In this document: in pieces, positions 37,401 to 41,256 of the stretch
Layout: each line of letters starts with the position of its first letter
Position numbering within the stretch: the stretch's first letter is position 1
Source of the DNA: Phallusia fumigata
Taxonomy: Eukaryota > Chordata > Ascidiacea > Phlebobranchia > Ascidiidae
Length of the DNA: 41,256 bases
Direction: 5' to 3'
Assembly: GCA_008931825.1 (NCBI GenBank)
Contig: QXVZ01001233.1
Coordinates: 1-41,256, forward strand
The notes under the pieces: generated by a model
The model's database searches: none
The model's input: only the letters and a program-made list of their open reading frames with translations
Told to the model about the DNA's origin: nothing
Position numbers and translations under genes: made by a program

Positions 37401-38289
37401 AATGTAGGAAAACGTTGGCAAAGGCATTGGGCCAACAATGGGTTAAAGTTGGCCCAATGATTATCAGAGTTGGCGTCAACGTTGGGCGTTGGTTGGCCTG
37501 ACAGTTTCGCCATCCAGAAGCCTACGAGGAACCAACGAGCATTTAGACGTTTACCCAACAATAACCCGACGAGTTGGGCCGATATAAAATAGTTGTTCGG
37601 CCAACATTTTGCCAACACTAAAATGTTATCTGGGAGTCAACTATTTTGGTCAGATGTTCTGAAGCCAAAAATCGAAAGATTAACATGCTGCACTATAACG
37701 TTCCAATGAAAAATTGTTTTTAAATTTAAGCAAACCCATTACCTGAAACCAAACATTTTCAACCTACAAGTATCAAAGATTTACTTTCACATGTATTTTA
37801 GACTTCCTCCCACTGACAAGAAGAAAGTAAAAGAAACTTACGACGATGATGACATCATAATCTCCGACCGTGACGTAGAACACGCCGAAACCAAAACAAT
37901 TCCGCTCATTCAATCCGCTGGACTTCAAATCATTGGAAAAATTCAGGGTTTGTTCCCAGATAATATTTTTAAAGTTCTTAATCCTTTTTTTCTTTATTTT
38001 CAGTTTTGTAGCCAAACAAACCATACCACTTAATGACAGGTGTTGTCGAATAGTGGCAATGCTTATTAATGCAGTTACTGGGGTGTTGAAAATAAAAAGG
38101 ACTTAGTCAAAAAATTATGACAAGTGTGACAATCCGTAAATTTCAGCCCAGCTTTTTTAAGGCGTGGCAACCACCAGCACGACAGATGATACATCAACGA
38201 CCAGTAACGCTTCGAAGTTACCCCGCCAGCTGACGTGGGTGATTTGCGGTTGCTGGGCTCTTTATACGTTTGCTGTTGGAAAGTTCTAG
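25497..38289 (+). CDS. ZP copy B: ectodomain-EGF-ZP protein with C-terminal hydrophobic tail
   Basis: Paralogue of ZP copy A. Exons: 25497-25616, 25680-25885, 26066-26200, 26730-26883, 27150-27282, 27452-27584, 27825-27980, 28136-28176, 28656-28781, 29184-29377, 30291-30530, 31232-31404, 31853-31982, 32285-32384, 37771-37947, 38162-38289. They sum to 2346 nt in frame (781 aa). Order: signal peptide, N-terminal ectodomain (about 20-359; CCWIGG, INSSP, CRYAND), EGF-like domain (about 360-401), ZP-N (from about 403) and ZP-C with CLVDET, FSVKAFQF and CEVVVC. A patch (TIPLIQSAGLQIIG) resembling the ZP external hydrophobic patch follows, then a Thr/Ser-rich stretch and a short hydrophobic C-terminus that could be a GPI signal or anchor. 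ZP domains polymerise into extracellular coats such as egg envelopes or tunic-type matrices. The acceptor of exon 15 is uncertain: only the start at 37771 keeps frame with exon 14. A transposon occupies intron 14. AATAAA at 38448-38453 is a likely poly(A) signal. Confidence 0.82.
26403..26520 (-). repeat. tRNA-like repeat, possible SINE
   Basis: The minus strand has a B-box-like GGTTCAAATCCC (26411-26422) downstream of a sequence that loosely resembles an A box. Spacing between the boxes is longer than in a tRNA, so this is at best a degenerate tRNA-derived SINE in intron 3 of ZP copy B. Confidence 0.25.
28975..29030 (+). repeat. dispersed repeat, copy 2 of 2 in window
   Basis: Similar to 5390-5450: TTATTTTTATCCTC followed by a GGG-rich spacer and TTGAATGTG. 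It lies in intron 9 of ZP copy B. Confidence 0.35.
32467..32701 (+). repeat. 117-bp perfect direct repeat flanking a single N
   Basis: Bases 32467-32583 and 32585-32701 look identical by eye, separated only by N at 32584. Both begin at the transposon terminus CCCAGATA. This is the pattern left when two contig ends that overlap are joined with a placeholder base, so it is probably artefactual rather than a biological duplication. Confidence 0.8.
32998..33083 (+). promoter_or_regulatory. tandem E2F-like motifs upstream of the transposase
   Basis: A perfect 23-bp tandem repeat (32998-33020, 33021-33043) centres on the palindrome-like TTTCGGCGCGAAA, close to the E2F/DP consensus TTTSSCGC. A further TTTTCGCGCCC lies at 33073-33083, a close consensus match. 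All are 100-190 bp upstream of the transposase ATG at 33190. This suggests cell-cycle (S-phase) control of the transposase promoter; binding is inferred from motif only. Confidence 0.45.
33190..35196 (+). CDS. transposase, tnp2/CACTA-like, 668 aa
   Basis: An intronless open frame starting at the ATG at 33190 (MPRKLKLK); an in-frame GTG at 33178 is not a likely eukaryotic start. The protein has a basic N-terminus, a C-x2-C pair in GCDKC (Cys282, Cys285), and motifs typical of a transposase family common in cnidarian, arthropod and tunicate genomes: PLDYMHLICLG (338-348), a DRWKATEFRQFLLYTGP block (about 400-416) and SFPFENYLQ (499-507). Asp263 in VCDSPAR, Asp340 in DYMH and Glu503 in FENYL are good candidates for a DDE catalytic triad that cuts and joins the element's ends. 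This triad is my inference from motif spacing. There is no frameshift or internal stop, so the gene may be functional. Confidence 0.85.
   Translation: MPRKLKLKSEWTIRRQVKRNVQQFVSELASLNEQTVIDKSVSVVNNENTYETVNLDVFDETFVPREELTFNNTEGDYGRVYDTDGDDTNSPELQFDIKVELAAWATSHKIPHASLSSLLHILRVPHPFLPRDPRTLLGTSTAYDVKSICGGEYYHFGVGNCIFKEFSKLLSLPESTLILMQINIDGLPLFKSTNSQFWPILGMITNLSCSSPFLIGLFYGPCKPKPVQQYLEEFVADMKSIEDKGLIYNQRQFTVKLSAVVCDSPARSLIKCIKQHNGYAGCDKCTQRGYWNNHRMTYPDFNATLRTDKSFADMEDDEHHLSLSPFLSIKVGLVSNFPLDYMHLICLGVTRRLIGLWCHGPAMTRISGSQVKTISSSLLALRSYIPSEFARKPRGLNECDRWKATEFRQFLLYTGPIVLKSVLDDNIYKNFMLLHVAIFILRSPDLCKTWCNYANSLLNLFVKHFSELYGCEHVVYNIHGLLHICNDVKMYGALDNFASFPFENYLQQLKRMVRKPKYPLQQVLRRLSESGVSASYATSQSNLFRHLHNSGPLPQAFANGFLQYQKLQLPSFLISVLHGNNCFKLKGQIVKISNILVSSDNQNIVMLVYKKFVHAIEFYSYPCSSPTFGTFFVYNLHEKLYVSMLAEIESKYVLLPHKHGFVAFEEHC
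35226..37285 (+). CDS. DUF4806-domain protein carried by the transposon (7 exons)
   Basis: Exons 35226-35436, 35504-35600, 35753-35912, 36049-36127, 36184-36383, 36566-36725 and 37134-37285 join in phase to 1059 nt (352 aa). The N-terminal part contains GWL...CYWPP and a W-x-K-C-x-V-K-R stretch. A basic KKRKKR (possible nuclear signal) follows near residue 100, then an acidic, Pro-rich linker, a probable helical segment (about 185-210), and the C-terminal DUF4806 region (about 230-330) with FGSIGGKDINTTVRNIL, AVRRN and IADWLRFAKDR. DUF4806 proteins are common in animal genomes and often linked to mobile elements; the function is unknown. It follows the transposase by 30 bp in the same direction and probably acts as its accessory protein, for example in DNA or target binding (inference). 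A non-coding upstream exon cannot be excluded. Confidence 0.8.
37405..37634 (-). repeat. right terminus and subterminal GTTGGC/GCCAAC array of the transposon
   Basis: Roughly ten GTTGG(C/G), TTGGCC and GCCAAC motifs occur in both orientations in about 230 bp, ending in TATCTGGG at 37627-37634, the inverted partner of the left CCCAGATA. These are candidate transposase-binding sites. Confidence 0.65.
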
Positions 38290-39417
38290 ATTGAAAGGAT
38301 CAATGAAGATATCAAGCACGACACTGTGTTTTTGACGTATGGAACAGAACGTACTTCTTAACAAAATACGCGCAACTCAATATGTACCGTATCGTACTGT
38401 CATTACGCACAGCTTGCTATGTGTTTTAAACGGTATATGTATTTGTAAATAAAGTGGTAACAGCAACTTTTGGCTACTTTTATTCGCTGAGCCATATTTA
38501 AATGCTGCCAGATCGCCGTGTACATATCTGTTTGGTCAGTGGTTTAAACTCCGATTCGTTTTTTTTAGGCGCTCGCTAGTTCTATATCTGCTTCCGTATT
38601 TTATGTTCTAAACACGAAACCTGCACAGCGCACAACTTAAAATCGTATTGGTTGCCCCAAGTAAAGATCAAAACGGTAAAAAAATCATCAAGTAACCATA
38701 GGACAGGCACCCGACGACGTTAACCAGTTAAGTGCACTTCTTATGATCTGTTGCTGCAATAAGTGCTGTTTGATATTAGATAATTGTCGTTCTTGTTTGT
38801 CTATCCTTCACATTTTTTATAAATTGTATAAACGAGCGAGGAATTTTGTTGACTAAAGATTAAGTCACAAACTTAATTAAAATACGGAATGCAGATACCT
38901 TCCAAATAATGATTTTGACTGCCAAAAGCCACAAACAAATTTTACTAACAGTTTGACCCAAACTTCAGGCAGGGTACACTGTCCAGCCAAAAAAATGATA
39001 CAAAAGATGCCACGACTACTTGAAAAAAAATGTTAAAAAACGGTCAAAAATCTGAGATACTAACCTGACTGAACAGCATACTATTTTATTGTGCCTGATT
39101 CCATATTGTGAAACAGGGCACTTACACATATCCATGTCCTAGAATATGCCAATGTGAAGGGTTGCAGTAAATTGCATTGGGTCTAAATATTGAAAAAATA
39201 TCTGTATGTGTAGCTTATGCAAAGTAAATTTAATTTACTCACCACTATGAAGGTGTAACATGACATTGTTGCAGGGAAACTTCTCAACCATTTCGAGGCA
39301 CAGTGTTCTCTCAAGCTTACACATGGAAAAACTCAAGTTTGTTGTTCACAGTAACAAATAAATGGTAGTTGTCTGTTATGTCAACAATTTTGTTACAAAC
39401 ACAGTAAAAATGGTTAC
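38290..39417. other. 3' flank of ZP copy B and unassigned sequence
   Basis: Contains the AATAAA at 38448-38453, about 160 bp after the ZP copy B stop. No exon was identified on the + strand. On the minus strand, a possible further exon of the gene at 39418-40930 ends with a GTGAGT donor near 39241, but its acceptor and frame are ambiguous. Otherwise I see nothing recognisable. Confidence 0.4.
38448..38453 (+). terminator. polyadenylation signal AATAAA for ZP copy B
   Basis: The first canonical AATAAA downstream of the stop codon at 38289, giving a 3' UTR of about 160-190 nt. The cleavage site was not determined. Confidence 0.5.
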
Positions 39418-40930
39418 TTTTGTGTAAATTTTGAAGTCCCTTTAAACAAAGCATCGTGAACTATGCCATAATCTAGTTCTGTAACTTGGCCTGTTACTTT
39501 TGAGTGGTCAATTTTTGAAAAAAATACATTACAGCTTTCATGCAGAATGTGCAGTGCAGTAGATCCCAACATTTCCATACCACTTGAAGGTAACACACTG
39601 TCACCTCGAACCACCTAGTTCCAGAAAAGTAAATTCGATCAGATAATTTTTATTTTCTGAATTGAATAGTATGCGTACCACCAGTTGGCAAACTCTAAAA
39701 CACAAGTGACTACCATTTTAACAGCATTTTGCACAATGGTATGAAGTCTTTTTAGGGCGGAACAAAAAAGTTAACAGTGTTCCCAAAACTTGCAAAATAG
39801 ACCATTTCCTAAAGTTTAAAAAAATGGTTTGACTAACCTTGGCAAAGTTTTTAACATTTGGAATGTTGCAGAGATAAAGTTCTGTAAGGCATGTTTTAAT
39901 GGATAAGCACTTACCTCAATCCAGCACTATGCAAAGACCATGTCTGAAATCAAAGTTGTACTGTGCAGTTGTACAAAATGGTATTTTTGTGTCATGTGCC
40001 TCACCAAGCCAGCAAATGTTTACACCAAAAAATATATAAACAAAACATAAGCATTTTCCCAACAAAAATGTTTTTAACACCTAGTTATGCACGTTCATCA
40101 AATTCATCGACAGCATACATACCAGCTTTAATATGAAAGCCTTTGTGAATCATTGGTGATGGCAATGTTATTCTTTCAAGCAAAATAGGCCACTTGGCAA
40201 CCATCAATGGCAGTTACACTTACACAAATAGGCATTCTTTTGAAAATTACGTAATTCTCCTTAAACTGTGTCAGGTTCAAAAATCTTCACAGCAGTCATT
40301 AACACAAAAACATCAGATTTACATCCTCTCCTTGTGACCTGTCCAACAAGAACATTTGTAAAACTACTGATAATAAATAAATAGTAGGTTTACAGTACAT
40401 AATTGTGTCAGGTCTAAGGTTGAATTCTCACATTCGCAGCACGATTATATTGCATATAATAATACAATTTACAACGGCACTAAAACTTTAGCTGTACAAG
40501 TAAACTTATATGTAATTCTACTTTTGATTCACCTTGTATATATGTATGTTAATGTGTTTTTGATATCATACATGTTTCAATGTATGCACAGTTGGTTTTT
40601 CTCAATCAAATTGCACCCCAATGAATATAGTAATCAACTCAACTTTCCAAATGTCAAAGTGCAATGGTTACTTGACATAAATTATCAGTTTTTGATATGT
40701 TATCTATTTTCCCACGCTTCTACCTAATTTTAACAAAAAAACTCAAAGGTGTTGCAACATGAAATTGTCAAAATAGGCTCAGTGTAAGTAAAGTATATAC
40801 CACTTCTGTACTTTTGTAAAAGCATAATGGCTTACCTTCTGACCTGAAGATAATCATTACCCATCCACCACATCACCACACAAACCTTTGGCTTAAACCA
40901 GAGTTCACACAAGTCCTCTTCGTTTGCCAT
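39418..40930 (-). CDS. unrecognised spliced gene or pseudogene, 5' exons, incomplete
   Basis: Candidate exons in transcription order: 40930-40844 (ATG; MANEEDLCELWF..., 29 codons), 40338-40267 (VTRRGCKSDVFVLM..., 24 codons), 40192-40123 (WPILLERITLPSP...), 39943-39915, and 39614-39418 (GDSVLPSSGMEMLGS...). Phases agree across all junctions and most splice sites are reasonable (the exon 2 donor GTTTAA is weak), which supports one real transcript. However, the 29-nt exon contains an in-frame TAG, so the gene is disabled there, or that exon is wrong. Exon 3 also stays open past its GTATGT donor (reading MYAVDEFDERA before a stop). A continuation near 39240-39300 is likely. I do not recognise the family; no transmembrane or signal segment is evident. 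Confidence 0.45.
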
Positions 40931-41202
40931 TAGGCTAAGAATGACAAAAATACACATGCGGATTGAACATGTATAACTTGCAAACGTAATAATTTAACCA
41001 TAACATAAATGGTTTTGTTATATGTACACATATATTACTGGCGCATTACAAGTGGTTTTTGAAATGTTTTACAACACAATGACGCATTTCATAAACAAAT
41101 AAAGAAACTCAATCTGTTCGACTAAACCTAACTGCTAATTTCATAAATATTATTTAGTGTATTTTTTATTCACGGTAAACAGGGTTGCCAGGTTTTAATT
41201 TC

Positions 41203-41256
41203 AAAATTCGGCCAAACAGCTGACAAAATTCGGCCAAACCACAGAAAATTCGGCCA
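41203..41256 (+). repeat. three short repeats of AAAATTCGGCCA at window end
   Basis: AAAATTCGGCCA begins at 41203, 41225 and 41245, a 20-22 bp period, and the array may continue beyond the window. It could be the edge of a satellite or a transposon subterminal array. No other context is visible. Confidence 0.6.

Larger units (their letters stand above)
32467..37634 (+). mobile_element. two-gene DNA transposon (tnp2/CACTA-like transposase plus DUF4806 protein)
   Basis: The left terminus begins CCCAGATAGCA and the right terminus, reverse-complemented, CCCAGATAACA; both lead into sequence dense in GTTGGC/GCCAAC motifs (left to about 32870, right 37405-37620). Such subterminal repeats are typical of CACTA-type elements. 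Between them lie a transposase (33190-35196) and a spliced DUF4806 gene (35226-37285), both on the + strand. The bases AG flank both ends, which may be a 2-bp target duplication but could be chance. The left 117 bp is present twice across an N at 32584, so the true left end may be 32467 or 32585. It sits in an intron of ZP copy B. Both genes are intact, so the element may be young or active. The superfamily is uncertain. Confidence 0.8.

Noticed and set aside
32465..37636. A firm 2-bp AG target-site duplication of the transposon
   Set aside because: AG on both sides has a 1 in 16 chance of occurring randomly, and the left end is affected by the artefactual repeat.
37800..37947. Exon 15 of ZP copy B beginning at 37802 after TTTTAG
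   Set aside because: It looks like a better acceptor, but it would shift the frame relative to exon 14 (which ends in phase 1). The start at 37771 keeps the frame open, so I used that and flagged the uncertainty.
37955..37972. CCCAGATAATATTTTT in the intron after exon 15 of ZP copy B, as another transposon end
   Set aside because: It shares only about 10 bases with the transposon terminus and lacks the GTTGGC-rich continuation.
16269..38289. Naming the ZP genes after known ascidian vitelline-coat or self-recognition proteins
   Set aside because: The EGF plus ZP layout is only generally similar, and the N-terminal ectodomain is different. The sequence alone does not support a named orthologue.
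1..41256. CRISPR arrays, bacterial operons, rRNA genes or bona fide tRNAs
   Set aside because: No regularly spaced identical repeats, no operon-like gene packing and no complete cloverleaf were seen; the spliced gene structures are eukaryotic.

Overview
The window looks like nuclear DNA of an invertebrate chordate, most likely a tunicate such as Ciona. The genes are split into many short exons with GT-AG introns mostly of 60-600 bp, and the DNA is AT-rich and full of short repeats. The first gene is an integrin alpha subunit with an inserted I (VWA) domain, a type known from vertebrates and tunicates. The organism is an inference; the exon structures were read directly from the sequence and checked by codon phase.

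Layout. 1-1831: upstream non-coding DNA with a foldback element and a CRE-like cluster. 1832-14343 (+): complete I-domain integrin alpha gene, 27 exons, 3708 coding nt (1235 aa), every junction in phase. 16269-21915 (+): ZP copy A, a secreted or cell-surface protein with an N-terminal metazoan ectodomain, one EGF-like domain and a zona pellucida (ZP) domain. It has lost the exons for most of ZP-C. 22650-23156: a terminal-inverted-repeat element. 23202-23851 (+): a decayed copy of only the last two integrin exons. 25497-38289 (+): ZP copy B, a second version of the same gene, with all 16 exons traceable. The order (integrin 3' end, ZP gene) repeated as (integrin 3' end, ZP gene) shows that a segment of roughly 8.5-10 kb was tandemly duplicated.

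A DNA transposon of about 5 kb (32467-37634) sits in an intron of ZP copy B, in the same orientation. It carries two genes: a 668-aa transposase with a plausible DDE triad, and a spliced 352-aa protein ending in a DUF4806 domain. Its ends share CCCAGATA and are rich in GTTGGC/GCCAAC motifs. E2F-like sites lie upstream of the transposase. A 117-bp direct repeat at the left end flanks a single N and is probably an assembly artefact.

The right end (39418-40930, - strand) holds phase-compatible exons of a gene I do not recognise; one exon carries an in-frame stop. Several dispersed repeat families recur through the window.

Functionally, the integrin alpha and the ZP proteins are all predicted extracellular adhesion or matrix proteins. 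Nothing in the sequence shows that they act together, and their adjacency may only reflect the duplication. The most interesting items are the two-gene transposon, the duplicated and partly broken ZP pair, and the duplication junction beside a repeat element.
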